From contig PDUO01000117.1 in the NCBI GenBank assembly GCA_003008705.1, positions 9,303 through 73,302 on the forward strand: a stretch of DNA of 64,000 nt. The letters are read 5' to 3'. Position numbers and translations under genes: made by a program. This DNA is from Pezicula radicicola (lineage: Eukaryota; Ascomycota; Leotiomycetes; Helotiales; Dermateaceae). Under the pieces are notes generated by a model. That model saw nothing but the letters and a program-made list of their open reading frames with translations, made no database searches and was not told the DNA's origin. Shown here piece after piece: positions 49,911 to 63,300 of this stretch (positions are counted from its first letter, which is position 1; each line of letters starts with the position of its first letter).

Positions 49911-51120
49911 ATGGCTGCGCAGCATAATGTCCAATTTGGAGGAACGATGACTTCTGCTCAGGTCAGTTTACCAGCTCATGTGCTCATCAACAACTCTTCG
50001 ACTCTACCAAATGAGCGTATGCTGCACCGGATCTCCATGACCCCAAGTCAAGCGCAAATGCAAGGCCACTTGATACCCCCCAACCTACTGAGCACGCAGG
50101 CTCCGATTGTCTTTGCGGGCCCTCTTATGCCACAGCCCGAACTTCAAGAGAAGAGGCGACCACTCAACTCATGGATGGCATTCAGATGTATGTCCAAGAA
50201 ACAATTGCATAGCAAGCTTGAGCTAACACTTGCGCAGCGTTTTACACAAAGATCTTCAAGGATCACCAGCAGAAGGAAACCTCCGCATATCTTACGGTCC
50301 TGTGGCAGCGTGACCCTTTCAAGGCTAAATGGGCCATCGTCGCAAAAGCCTACTCAAGCATCCGCGACATGGTAGGCAGGCCACATGCACCACTTGCTGG
50401 ATTCTTGACCATTGTTGTTCCTGAGATTGGCTTGCTTGCAGCTGAGGTCTACCTCGCGCAGCTGAACTGGGACATTACCCTCAGAGATGACGGAGCTATG
50501 GTCTTGAGACAATTGTCTGAGCCAAACTTTGACATTTTGCCCGCCAACATCGTCCATACAAGCATGACAGAGCGCGACGTTATCCAGTTGTGTGGAAACA
50601 GAGGCTACATCTCCCAAGCTGTCGCCTGGACTTTGTTGAGAGGAGCACCTACGAGTCGTCGAGCCCGACTCCAAGCAGCCCAACAAGGACTACTCGCTAC
50701 TGCATCAGCCATGCCACCAGTCGCACCAGTCACACCCGCCCAGCAAACTCTCCCATCTCCATTGCCACCAACCAACCAATTCATCCAATCAGCCATGACA
50801 AACCCTACAGCCGCTGCAACCCAGGTTCTTGGCTTCGACGTCGACCAATTGCTCGGATATGAATGGACCAGTAACGTCGGTGATATCTTCAATGCGGACG
50901 AAGGCCATATTAACCTGGATGCCATGGTCGACAGCGACATTGAGGCGGATGAGGGTTTTACCAAATTGTTGGACCTCAGTGACCCCGCATCATTCGATCG
51001 CGCATTGGTTGAGAATAATGCTGTTGAAGATGGCTACATGCCCCTCAATGGTAAGTCTTTCACTATAATCAAAGGGGCTTCTTGCTAACTACAACAGTCA
51101 ATGACAGCCAGTACTACTAG
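49911..51120 (+). CDS. MAT1-1-1: Mating-type alpha-box protein MAT1-1-1
   Basis: Alpha-domain transcription factor defining the MAT1-1 mating type. Three exons, 49911-50187, 50238-51050 and 51098-51120, give 370 aa. The alpha box spans about residues 80-245. It contains RRPLNSWMAFRSFYTKIF, the block LWQRDPFKAKWAIVAKAYS and SIRDMVG, which together are diagnostic of MAT alpha1 proteins. The first intron interrupts the box just after MAFR, a known conserved position. The C-terminal half is Ala/Pro/Thr-rich, then acidic. The last exon encodes only eight residues (VNDSQYY plus the split codon). The frame is complete. Its presence with MAT1-2-1 in one locus is the key point of this window. Confidence 0.92.
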
Positions 51121-52583
51121 GCATAAGCCTCCTGAGTTATCAAAGCCCCAACACCTCGACGCTATCAAGTAGTCTATCTGTTTGGCCTGCTACTTTGCGA
51201 CTCGAAGGGAAACACACTACACTTCTTCATACGTGGCATCCGCACGTCCAAGGAACCCTATTCTGCAGATGGATCAGCATGTCATATATTCGTCTTTGCT
51301 GTATTTTCCTTTTTTGTTCACACAACTTGCCGACACACTTTCAACTTTGCTGACACCTCATTAATACGAGTCTAACATCAGCCTACTTTATGAGAATCAT
51401 TTTGCGTCTCAGTCAGTCGGTCAAACTCTCTTTTCGATCACATTTAATCCTAGACGTTGTCTCTTGGGCCCGATGCCTCCTGTGCAACCTCAGATCAGTC
51501 TCAAACCAGCCTGTTACTTCCCGTATTTCCACACACCTTGTATGTCTCGCCGTCCGGCCTGGCATTGGTCTAGGAGGATGGAAAGAGGAGGATCAGGGAT
51601 TCAATCTTGCCGCAATTAGCGTCATCACAGTCTTCTTTCGAGAAGCCACTGGCGATGACCTTGCACCAGAGATCAAACCCCCGCATAAAAGCACATTCAT
51701 GTATCAATAGTTAAGAGTACCGACAATAAAGAAACAATAGAATAAAGCAGATTGGCTGAGGTCATGACAATGTAACGATGTGATGATGTGCGCTGATAAT
51801 GTTGGATGTAAGGATTTCTTTGTTCTTCTGTCGTGAAAATAAAGCCCTGCAGTGCCAAGGACGGTGCTGACGCTACTTTGGCGCTGTCGGGTACCACAAG
51901 CCACAAGTCAAGCAAGGTTCACCTCATGGGGCGGCGGGAAGGCTGCAGGTGCTTCGTTACGAGTAGCGCCATCACATCATATTTGGGGTCCGAGCATGTG
52001 CATTGTGCGGAGAAGAGCTGTTTATTCGTACTACTATGTTGCTGTTTCTTTTTCGTTCACCACCAACACTTCTGTTGTACTACAACTGCAGTACAGAGAG
52101 TAGCAAGCTAGGAGCGTCTTTTCTTTTCTTCATGGCTTTTACTTCGTAATGCGAAGCATTTGTCACCTGAATGCCATATACTTCGTACGAAATACTTACT
52201 GTGGATACCTACAATGGACTATTAGCTCAGGTCATAATGCGCCCCTAAGTTTGACTGTATTCGTGTCCGTTCAATTCTACGTCATTGGCCTAGCCAGGCC
52301 TTCTTTTACTAGAGAACGTCGAGATACCTGTCTAGAAGCATGACTTGTGTTGAGCCCCCATAAGAAAGCGAGGCATAGCTCTCATATGATTACGAAAGAC
52401 AGAGCTGCCAAATGATGTAAGGATCCAATTGATATAAAACCAGGCGACATATAAAGTACGTAATAACTTTCGCTCTCCCAAAATATTTATCTGCCAGGGG
52501 TTTCAAGTCCTGATCCAAATGAACGTCTTCCAAATTTTGTGCTGTGTTGAGATGCAGGACGCTATATAGCCATATTTAACCGC
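51121..52583. other. MAT1-1-1/SLA2 convergent intergenic region
   Basis: About 1.46 kb between convergent stops, the right border of the MAT region. Open frames at 51,182-52,343 lack recognisable features. No repeat or RNA gene is recognised. Confidence 0.45.
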
Positions 52584-55500
52584 CTAGTCCTCTTGGTACG
52601 ATACCTTCCTCATCTCGCCTAATCTCTGTCTTGCAGCAGCCAAGTTGTTCTCCAGTTGCAGGATTTCGACCTGTGCATTTCATGTATCAGCAATGAACAT
52701 ACTCCAAGGGCGCTGCAATAAAAGGGAAATACTCACCTGTTGCTCCATCTCCCTAACCTTGAATTCATGCGCTCCAAGCTTGCCATAATCGACTCGCTCA
52801 TCCTCCTGATCACGATCCTTGATCATGTCTTGAACTTGTCGGACAAGGGCTCGACATGCAGCACCGACAGCTTTGCTTGCTTGCTCCAGCGACTCCTGGC
52901 TCTTACTCATGAAGCCCGCCTTGACTCTGCTGGCAGCAACAAGCTGTGCAGTCGATGAAGCAACGCCATTAGATGCGACAATCAGCTGCTCGGGGCTATT
53001 ACGTCCAGAAAGCACCCCATCAGCCGTTTCGATCAAAGTGTTGGTTGACGATGCAACAGCCTTAGCAGCAGATATGAGTCCTTCTGTCCAGCGATTGTTC
53101 TTCTTGTAGAAAGCTGTCTTGGAAGAAGTACCACGTCCAGCTTGCACAATCTCTTGCTGTGTTACTGTTGCCGCCTTGATGAGCTGCGCAATCGCATTAG
53201 TAACAGCAATGGCTGCATCAAGGATGGAATCATGAATTCGCAGTTCGTATGTTGAGTAGCCATCTCTGGGCTTTGATTTGAGCTTTGCCAGACGTGCAGC
53301 AGCAGCACTAATGGCATCGGCAGCTTTGTTTAGCTCGTTGTCTACAAGATCACCCAAGTCACCTTTGTTGTTGGTAAGCTTGCCACTATTTGGCGCAAAC
53401 GAATCTGCGAGCTTGTTCAGCTTCTGGAGATTCATCTGGACTTCGTTGTTGCTGTTGATGACAACGTCTGTCTTCTGAATCGGATCCATGCCATCTAATC
53501 TGAAGCTCTGAAGGCCACGGAAAAAATTGACAGTAGATTGCGCAGATTGTCGGGCACCATTCATGAGCTGGTCAGCCTTCTTGTCATCTGTCGCAAGTCG
53601 AGTGAGACCCTTGGTGTTGCTGAGGACATCAGCAACAGAGCTGGAGAATACGTTAATAGTACGGATAATTTCAGCGTGGCTACTGTTAGGGCCATCGGCA
53701 ATGAAGTTGTTGAAAGCCGTGGCAAACTCAGTTGCACTTGATGAGGCCTTCTCGATTTGTGAAAGGACATATGATGGTGTTGCATTTTGGTTACCAGCCT
53801 GCATGGAAGAATCGAGTTCATACAGCGCATCATCAACACGTTGGACTCCGCTCTGTAAGACAGAGTCTATGATGTCGTTGATTTTCCCAATGTTGGAAAG
53901 GAGCATGGCATCGATTTGTCCATCAACTGCATTATCTGTCTCGCCTTGCGACATTCTCAGGTCATTGAGCTCCATCAGGGTGTCGTCTAGGCTCTGCTTA
54001 TAGACATCCAGTTCGTCCTCTTTCTCCCGGAGCAGTCGCTCGGCATCTGAACCACCTTCACTGTATTTCGAGTGGATATCTTCTAATGCTCGTGATTTGT
54101 TGCGGAGCGCCTCCTCGAGATCCGCCATCTCGCGATTGTACTTGGACAGCATGGAAGAAAGTTCATTGCCTTTGCTTCTCTCCAGATTGTCAGCGCGGTC
54201 AAGAGCCATGCGGAGCTCTCGCTTCAGCTTCTCTACTTCTTCACGATTACCACCCGTGAGACGATCCTTCTCGTGTAGAGCCCGGTCTCGTTCACGGATC
54301 ATGTCAGCCAGCTCGAGGTTCTTAGTCTTGATTTCGCGTTCCAGCTTCTCCCGCTTATCAATTGCCTCTTGAGCAGAAGCTGCCTTGAGTTGTACGCCTT
54401 TGAATTTTTGCAGGAGATCAAGATGTTCATGGCGTAGTTGGGAGTATAGCTTCGCAAGCGCTTCATACTTCGTCCTCCACGTGTTGACCTGCTCTTGGAG
54501 CGCCTTGATTTGATCATCCTTGCTACCAATTTGTTGGCCATAGTTATTTTGAAGCTGCTGAAGCTCACCCTCCAAGGCCTTCACACGCTGATCATATTGC
54601 TGAAGCATAAGCTGGTCCCGCTCGTACTGTGCCCGAGCATTTAGATTTTCTTGTTCAAGCTCGGCTAGCCGACCTTGAGTTTGCCATTGTTGTTGCTGAG
54701 CCATCAGAGCCTGCTGCTCTCTCTGTTGCTGTTCGGCCAACAATCTTTGTTGCTCTTCGAAATCACGCTGGGCTTGCAAGGCTGCTTGCTGTTGTGCGTA
54801 GAGCTGCTGTGCCTGACGCTCCTCAAGCACCCTTTGTTGCTCCTCATATTCCCTCTGCATTCTTTCCTGTTCATTCTTCCAGAACTCTCCAATGTCATTA
54901 GGCTCCTCGGTCTTGGGTGCTGGGGGAGGAGTTATGCGGCGCTCAATCTCCTGTTTTGGTCTTTGTGGCAATCGTGGAGCATTTTCATCTTCCGAGAGTA
55001 GGTTGGGGGGATCCTGCGGAAGTTTTGGTACAGTAATCAAACTTGTCAGATAGCGGAGGTTGGAGCATTCGTAATAAAACTTGACGAGACGATAGTGCTG
55101 TGCATCGTATCTGCCTCTGAGTGGCTCTAATGCATCGTCGTCCCCAGTCGCTGTGATAATCAGTTATTGTAACTTCTTGAGCAGATAATAATAGACCTAC
55201 TGGTGTGCATAGCACGTAACATGCTTGTTATGAACTTGTAAATCCCGTAACTCTCCTGTACAAGAGGCACCAGAGCAGATATTCTGCACTCATTGTTACT
55301 ACTGCCTCGGAAGTGAGAAAATATCAACTTCTGGAATTGCTCAATTTTGTCCTGCAGAGCCATGAGATCGGAAATGGTCTCGTAGCCCTCATTTGGGTCA
55401 TTGATTCCCTTCAAACTGATGTACTCCTCATATTCGAATGTGCCGTTGAAGTCTGGGTGTTGTTGATGGAAGTTTAATTTGGATAGAAGAAAGTGGACGT

Positions 55501-56101
55501 ATTCCTTGATCAAGGGCCCATATCCTCGTAGGCCTTCCCCTGACATTCCTCTATTCAGACTATCTATCCAACTTCGATTTGCCATAGCTTCTCGTAGACT
55601 TGATGGATGACCCTCTTGCAAGACTTTGTGAACTGTGATCAGGGCCTTGAAAGTTTGAACCTCATCTGCGAGAATAGGTTGCCTATAAAGATTGACTATC
55701 AATATCACCGTTCCATACACTCCTTATTCCTTCGCCATTCTTAAGGTGCTCACGGCCAGTCCGGGAAAGGCTCAAGGCACCATATTACCCATTCCACCAG
55801 TAATGGCTTTTGTATACCGGACTGGAGGACTCACACTTTCATGCCTGCCCAGAAGGCCTGCGAGGACTTGTGGTCCCACGTGTAGACGATACAACTCCGG
55901 ACATGCTTGCGTTTTGGAGCTGTCTCCTCGATGCTCGTGGCTTTGCGGATATTGATGGCGAGTTCGCCTTCGGACCTGGATAGAGAGATGTTAGCAGGTC
56001 AAAATCGAAGAAAAGTTGAGTTTCAATCAAGGTAAAAGCTTCTGGGTAACCAACTTGGTGTGATCGATGTTTCTCGTTGTAGGCGCATATGCTAGCGACA
56101 T
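52584..56101 (-). CDS. SLA2: Cytoskeleton assembly protein SLA2 (HIP1R/End4)
   Basis: Endocytic adaptor linking clathrin coats and membrane to actin. Five exons on the minus strand: 56101-56055, 55975-55835, 55682-55201, 55150-52737 and 52670-52584, giving 1,056 aa. The N-terminal ANTH domain (about residues 1-280) has LAINIRKATSIEETAPKRKH, QPILADEVQTFKALITVHKV and MLRAMHTT. A Pro-rich linker and a long Gln/Glu-rich coiled coil occupy about 300-600. The C-terminal talin-like I/LWEQ actin-binding module covers about 840-1025 (LIVASNGVASSTAQLVAASR). The first intron starts with GTTGGT, a weak donor, but the phase is right. SLA2 is the classical right border of MAT in Pezizomycotina. Confidence 0.93.
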
Positions 56102-56704
56102 CTTGGGAGGCACTTAAGGCACAGGGCTGAGGTAAATGGAACAAATTACATATGATGCAACAAATACCAAATGAAGGTGATTATAGCCGGCCGTAATGCT
56201 TCAGGCGCCGAGTTGCTAATGTTGTGGGCGCGCGCGGTACTGTTAAGTAAATTACAAGCTTGTTCCGTGATGCAGGCGGCACCCTATTGATCTGCGTAAT
56301 CGTTTGATCCTTGGCGCAAGGCTGCGCCACACCTTTGGCATAATTTTATCACCACCACCACCACTGTATTGTACAGTACAAGTAGAGGTAGGTAAATTAA
56401 GTTACTTCTACGTAAGTCGCATCTTGCCACCACAGCTCAGGCAACTCTTAGAAACAATGATACACAGCCATGAGGTGGGAAAATGTCTTTATTGCTGTTA
56501 CAGACCTTGCAGCCATTCATCCATTGACTCCGACCGCAATCCCCTCCGTCCAAAAATGCGACGTTATAAAAGCCATCAACGCCTCAATGATTGAGCCATG
56601 TTTAATTCAAGACCACCAACCTTTTGTATCTCTCAATCCAGACCCCGCTTGAAACTGTTCAGTCTATCCAGCCTTTGAAACGCCAACGTCAAAATATGGC
56701 GCTG
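56102..56704. promoter_or_regulatory. SLA2 upstream region
   Basis: About 600 bp between two minus-strand genes: SLA2 promoter and the 3' UTR of the SMP-domain gene. A CCA/CCACC run lies at about 56,352. No gene is seen. Confidence 0.4.
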
Positions 56705-59700
56705 TCATACCCCTGAATCTTCATCAACAAATATACTCTTAGATCGAGCTTCCTCTTCTTGTGCAGCCATCCAGCCAGGAAGCTTGTCAGTATCTTCTTC
56801 GGGGCTACCGCTTAGGACCCGTCCTAGCTGACGTCTTTTAGGCAAACGAGGTGGTGTTGGACTAGATTTCGTTTGTGTGCTAAGGGACGGTCTCGAGTCC
56901 TCCTCTTCACCGTCGTCAACCCAAGGTTGGACGTATGTGGGTGTAGTTTCACTCAAAGGAGAGGTGGGCTCTGAATCTGGTGGCGCTGCAACTACGAGTA
57001 ATCCATCATCCGTCCCATGATTAGCAGCCATTTCTCGGTTGCGCCTTGCAGGAAGAGGTGGCGGAGGTACTTGACGGCGTCCATTCTGACTTTCGCTATC
57101 GATCTCCGGTGCCGAATCATGAGACTGCTGTGAAAGATTCGGAGGACTTATTGGCTTGCGTTTCGGTACTGGAATTGGTGCAGTCTTGGTTTTTCTGTCC
57201 GGAGGTGGGAGAGGCGTCCCTAGAAATGTCAAATAGTTAAATTGAATTCGATGTTCGCTAAAAGAAACGTGGAAGATACTAACCAGGCGGGGGGAGGGGT
57301 CGTCCGCGCCCCATTACAAGTGGGTGCGAACCCTCTGATGAATCCGCCGAGCCATCTCTGCTCTGATTTCCGGGTCGTTGTATGGCATTCCAACCCCACT
57401 TCTTCGCCGTAGCAGCAGCATTGGTTACAGCGGCAAGTGAGAGTCTCTTTGTCTCAAGAGTAGTGGACTTTGCCGACGAAGAGGAATTCGAATTCTCTCG
57501 TCTGGGCTCATTCCCAAAGGACTTTATAGATGGAGATTCCGACTTCATGGATGTAGTTCCCATGCTCGCAGGACTTGGTGGATAAGAGTTTGAAGAACTT
57601 GTGATAACTTCTGAGGCTCTGATGGTTGATTGCGAGGTCAGTTCATTACGCATGTCAGTCTCAAAATGGCCAGATTCCCGGGAAGAAACCGAAGATTGGC
57701 TACCGGCTTTTTCAATCTTCGAAGGCCGAGAGGGTGAGCCAACGGGTGTGGTCGCAGGTGAACTTGTCTGTGAAAGAGCTGACATGGCAGCTATGGCACT
57801 TCCAACATTTTCTGGTGGGCTTGACTGCTTGAATGCATCGGCATTCGTGATGTCGGTAGTCACAATAGGTGACGAAGCACTCACGAAGGAGCCTGACCGG
57901 ATCGCTCTTGGACTCTCGGTTGCTGATGATGGTCTTGTATCTATACTTGTGGATGACCCGCTCGTTTTCTGATTGACCAAATTGATAGCGGATTTTGCCA
58001 CCTTCCTAGAAAATGCCGTACTCGGCGGAGAAGCCTCAAAGAGAGGGACGCTTATGCTCTTCTCAACAGCTGGTAGTGCCTCAATTACTTCATCAGTATC
58101 ACCATCCAAGTGCTGTACTTCATCCACATCTCCTTCCTGCGCAGTAGTCATGTCGGCGCTTGATGGAGGCTCAACATTCCCTTCGTTGGCCCAAATGCCT
58201 CCTCTCCAATGTTTAGCCTCGCTATGATAGAACGGAGAATCATCCCAGTTGGGAAAGACCAAACTTTCGGCAATAACTTCTTTTATCCGATTTTCGATTT
58301 GCCGAAGAATTAAGGTATAAGTAATCTGTCTCGAACTAACAATTGGCTCTATAGTGATATCGATTTTGGGCATTGTTTGGAACGTCATCCAAACCCTGTT
58401 GGAAGGCGGAGGCTTGATTCTGAGCATTGCGTGCCCTTCAATCCTCTTTAGTGTTGCAGCAAGAAGGAGATTAACCTCACGGGCTTTGAATCGGGAACCC
58501 AGCTCGATACGGGCAATAGCAGCGACTTCAAGCCTGAAATTGCCAGCATATCGAACATCCGCTTCCACAACCATCTCGCCATCCACCGTCAAATCTTTAA
58601 GCCGAGGGTTGGTTATCACAGGTGCAGCGTCGCCCATGACAATCTTTTGTAAAACAATTTTTGATAAGAAAGATGGCGTCTTCACTCGTGAAATCTTCTT
58701 CGTGATCTTAGCTCTGATAAAGTTCTCAACCTCTGGTGTTTTGTACAACGCAAGAAAGATTCGTCCTATTACTGCATTAATCCATCTCGTCTGTAGGTGC
58801 TCCTCGGAAGAATGTAGCCTTTGTACTAATGTGATTATGTCCTTTACGTCGTATTGCAAAGGTATTGGTGGGTTGTCCTTGGAATCGGGCTTTCGTTCTT
58901 GGTTTCGAAGAAGTGCAAAATAAAAATCCTCCTTGTCTGAACAATTTTCTGAGAAGAGATAGAATGGTTTGGAGGCCGTACCATCTGTTGTGATCTCCCC
59001 AACATCTGGTTTTCTCGAAAGGCAAAGCGCATTTCTCTTGATGAACAGCTCGCCTTCCGGCGTCTCATCTCCTCCGGAGTATATGCTGACATTGTGATGG
59101 GCTAAAGATACAACATGCCGCACTTCGATCTGTTCGTCGTCGTCGAAAAGCATTAGGTGGCCATGTCTGTGCCAAACATTAGTAACAACCCTTTCACGGG
59201 GAGGCTGACCAAGTACCTCAAGACCACATAGAACACATTCCCACCCTTCTTTTGTGGCTTACCCAAGCCCTTGTTGTCTAACGGACTGGCGCTCTGCTTC
59301 CTATCAAATATGCTTCTGTACATGCTCTGGTAAACACTAGGACTGGCCGCAGATACCGCCGTGGAGCCAACAGGCGTAGTTCGGACAGGCGGAGCGCCAT
59401 TGACTTCCAGAACTTCAGGGTTAGCATTATTTCTTTGGCACATTTAGGAGTGTTAAGACATGACTTGGGAGCTGCAAGGCAAGCTGAGAACAAAAACATG
59501 GCTCGCAACTCATATCATCGTGAAGGACAAACGCGCTCCAAGAATACGAACCTCCTCCTGGGACATACTCTCTACACACGGCAAAGTATCCAGCAGCTAC
59601 GTCAGCCTCATGAGGATTACGGGCCTGGAACTTCTCCCCAAGAGTCTTCTGCGCAGACTTAATGGCATCGACGTTATCCCCTGGCTGGATAATTGAATCG

Positions 59701-59840
59701 GCACCATCTACTTTAGAGTCTGTAATATCGCGGATAGGAAAGGTGAAGTAGGCGTGTGCAAGAACGATGATGAGTAGTAGAGGCAGAAAGGTCAGTCCGC
59801 CCAGAATGTAGACGAAGAGGAACCCCGTCAGACCACCCAT
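56705..59840 (-). CDS. NVJ2: SMP-domain lipid-transfer protein (NVJ2/TEX2-like)
   Basis: ER membrane-contact protein with a synaptotagmin-like mitochondrial lipid-binding (SMP) domain; yeast Nvj2 acts at the nucleus-vacuole junction and ER-Golgi contacts, moving ceramide. Four exons on the minus strand: 59840-59548, 59432-59217, 59166-57284 and 57219-56705, giving 968 aa. An N-terminal membrane anchor (FLFVYILGGLTFLPLLLIIV) is followed by a PH-like region (GHLMLFDDDEQIEVRHVV) and the SMP domain at about residues 290-490 (RWINAVIGRIFLALYKT, VVEADVRYAGNFRLEVAA, then LVFPNW). The C-terminal 450 residues are Ser/Pro-rich and disordered, with PPPLP stretches. The first intron, with a GTATTC donor, is the least certain junction. 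Confidence 0.87.
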
Positions 59841-60337
59841 CTTATCATCGGCGGATGAGGTTTGGAAGACTTGTCTTGGGCGAGAACATTTGTTTACACC
59901 AGAAGTCTGGAAGAATGGAGAATGTTGTTAGTTGCAAGTTGACAGGTTGAAGCTCTTTGGAGGGAGCGCCGCCTCGTTCGCTCGCCGTGTACGACAGCCT
60001 TGTCCACCTCGTACTCGAGTACGGTTGAGAATTACCCTATTTTTCGGAAACGAACCTACCTGCACAGCATTGAAGACTAATTTCGTCACCAACAACGTCA
60101 TCTAGGTCTGTATAGATTTAATCTCACTTAGTACTCAACACGCACGCTTAAATCCTAGAGCTTTTCATATCATGCCCTAGCCGCTCTTCGGCTGGAACAT
60201 GCCGAAGGCCTGCCGTATATATTACAGTAAGTCGTAAGTGCATAGCTACTAGCCCCCATTCTAATCCAAACCGACACCTCGCTATGCAAAAGACCTAAAC
60301 CGCGTCCAAAGCCCAACGCCACCTTTGACACGTCCGT
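59841..60337. promoter_or_regulatory. Intergenic region NVJ2/REV3
   Basis: About 500 bp between two minus-strand genes, holding the NVJ2-like promoter and the REV3 3' UTR. Nothing else is seen. Confidence 0.4.
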
Positions 60338-63300
60338 CTACCATTCTAAATCCTCCATCCTGAGAAGAGTGCCGGATAACTTCTTCATGACTGGTTCCAC
60401 AACGGCTCTTTCCATCTTAAGCCGGGCATTTTGTCTCGTTCTAGTGTAGAATACTGGGCAATCTTTACTATCGCACCGGACCTCTTCCAAAGGAGAGATT
60501 CCGCAACAACTTTGACATATCTTTTGGAGACCCATAGACTTCTTCTCCGCCGCAATGAGTCTAGTCCGCAAGGATAATAAGGACGTCGGCTTATCTGCCA
60601 AGCATCTCGGACAGATAGCGCCTTCAAACTCGAACTTCTCTTTGCATACCAGGCAAGCGGATGATTTCATGTAAGACTCGAGGGTCTTCTTGCTTATATC
60701 TAGTTCCTTGGATTGTCCTTGGAGATGGAGATTTGCATCGACACGGCGAATGCGTTGCACTTTGGGCATTTCGTCGTACCAACTTCGTACATTAGCTCCT
60801 AAAAGATTAAAGATGCGCTCGAGTGGTGGAATGATATTTTTTGAAATATAATACTCTGAATCGAGTTCACTGTGTTCACTCAGAAGTAGTTCCTCAGGAG
60901 CTACACACCTGTCAATCAATCGTGCCCCGGGTGCGCCTGTAATAACAACGTATGGCACACGTTCGCCATACTGCGGCTCTGCTTGAGCATCTTCCAACAT
61001 GCGCTTGGTACTAATGAGGGCTCCAGGTGGCGGTGGCCCTTTATCGCTATATGTCCCGAGCTTCACTTCCCTAGCAAAGCAGAAATCCTGGACAGAGACG
61101 GAACCCGTCATGATCTTTTCGCACTGGTCCTGAAAATAAGCTTTGACTTGGCTAAGATCACCAGTGCGGAAAAGTATTTTGAGTGCCTTCCCTTCTATCT
61201 TTTGCTCTGCTGGTGTGCCGTCGCGCCGAACAGTCTCGATGCCTTTCGCGTCGAAGTCCGGTTCCTTTTGGTCCTTGTACTCATACTTAAATCCCACATA
61301 GCGCTTTTTAGCCAGTAGAACGCAAGGGAAATAGACCTTCTCAAATTTTAGCTTGACAGGGCGTGGGTTCATGTCGGTTACTGTTTTCGCAATCTCGTTC
61401 CCGATATCAAATGCCTGATCCTTCGTACGCCCCTTCAAATAAACAAAAAGACTGTCTGTATCGCCATAGACAACTTCTGCACCCCAGCGTTTGACAGAAT
61501 GGATGAGAGCAATGGCCTTTTCAAGAGTTTCTCGGCCAGTTTGAACGATACTGTCAGCAATTTCTGAGCATGGCATCCGACCTGAGAAAGAGGCAGAGGT
61601 ATAGCCATACGTGACGTTCGCGATTAGCTTTAGGGCCAATTGTCTATTATTCAGTAAGCGTTGAAGGGACTTATCATCTTTGTCAATCTTCATGCCACTC
61701 TTAACCATGACTCTCGTCTCTAGAATCTCACCCAACATCTTAGCTAGAAGAGACTTGCGTATCTCCGGCTTTGTGTACATTATGCCGTTGGGGGCAATGT
61801 TTATGTGGTCCTTGAGCAGCTCGAGAAGCCGCTGCTGTCTTTGGAAGTCGCTGAAGCCCATCTTGTTTGTGCCACGCCAGTTGATGACCCGCCCAAGAAA
61901 AGTTGAGTAGCAGTAGTTATAAGCAATCATAACACTAGGATACAAGCTCTGGAAGTCAAGAACCAATAATGGGCCATTGTAGAAAGCACTTTGAGGTTCC
62001 ATCACCAATGGCAGGCACTCTAGAGCATTCTGGCTTCCGACTTGCTTCCTACTTGGGGAGACCAGCATGTAATTCTCGGGTTTGGCAATGCGAAACATGA
62101 GTGACTCGACTTTGAATTGTGACCCGCGGGAGAAAACGGAAAAGAAATCAACACCAAGCAGTCGAGCTTGTTCACTTGTACGGGATATCAGCTCATTTTG
62201 CTCAAGAATCTCCAGGTCAAGCTGGACTCGTGAAATATAATGATTGATGACCTTCGCAAGATCGCGAGGTTTATCACTCGTGTACCAGCGTGTCAAATCG
62301 GCCCAGGTGAAATGAGGCACTCGACGGTGTAGCAGATGGAATACTACATTCTCCATGGTGTATTGAAGAAGATTCAGCTCACTCCGCATAGCTCGCCAAA
62401 TGTTGATCATGTGTCTGCCGGTAACGCGAATCGTGGAGGTTGTATTAAACCCCCATTTATCATTATCTTTGCCGAAACGACCATGAGATTGAGACTTCAT
62501 CCGTGAGAACTCATCGCAAAGATTATAGTCATACTTTAGGCGAGCCCGCTCAATAAGATAGCCCCAAGACCCGCCATGAACCTCGTATCCTGTCAAGATA
62601 TCCGGATCGTGACTTCTAACAATCTCGACCATGCGGATCATTAGATCAAGCTCCGAAGACTCCTCGAAAACCTCCACAGTTGCCTGTCTGCTAATTTTCT
62701 GGGGCAAGAGGCCGTCTTCAGAAAAGACGACAAGTCCAAGGTGCGTGCCTTCTGCGATGCCGTTATTGACGAGACCTTCTTCGTCTGATTGTAAACACCA
62801 GAAAAGGCATTGAATTTCATCCTCCTCTGGATTAGGCACAAAGTTGTTCCTTGTGTTTATGTGGATCTCCAAACTCATCGTACTCATATACTGCGCTTCG
62901 CGCTTGATTCTAGTAGTCATTTTATTCTGAGTGTATTTGAAGCCGTGCTTGCCCTTTTGAGTTGGTCCGTCAATCTGTGACAGGTTCCCTTTCGTATTAG
63001 ACACTAGTAATTTAGCGGGAGCATGCCTCATAGCCTTGGCTAGCTTCTGTGATTCTTCTCGAGACCAATTCTGCACTTCCTGATAAGTCGGCGGGGACGC
63101 AGCAATTGCCCAACTACGAAGGCCGCAAGATTCCCGGCGGTATTTGTAAGCAATATCCTCTGACAGCTTGTCAGATACAACCCCAGGTTTTCGACCATAC
63201 GTTGCTTCAGAGCTGCCCGTAGCATCAAACTCGGGAAGAAATGGAACAGTCAAACTCTCCAGTCTGAACTCTCTCCCTGCCCATTCTCGAGCCCGTTCAG

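Noticed and set aside
51390..51710. 106-codon frame downstream of MAT1-1-1
   Set aside because: It has no recognisable features and lies in the expected 3' region; nothing supports it beyond length.
53527..54003. 158-codon plus-strand frame within the SLA2 region
   Set aside because: It is antisense to the SLA2 coiled-coil exon, whose repetitive codon use keeps the opposite strand open.
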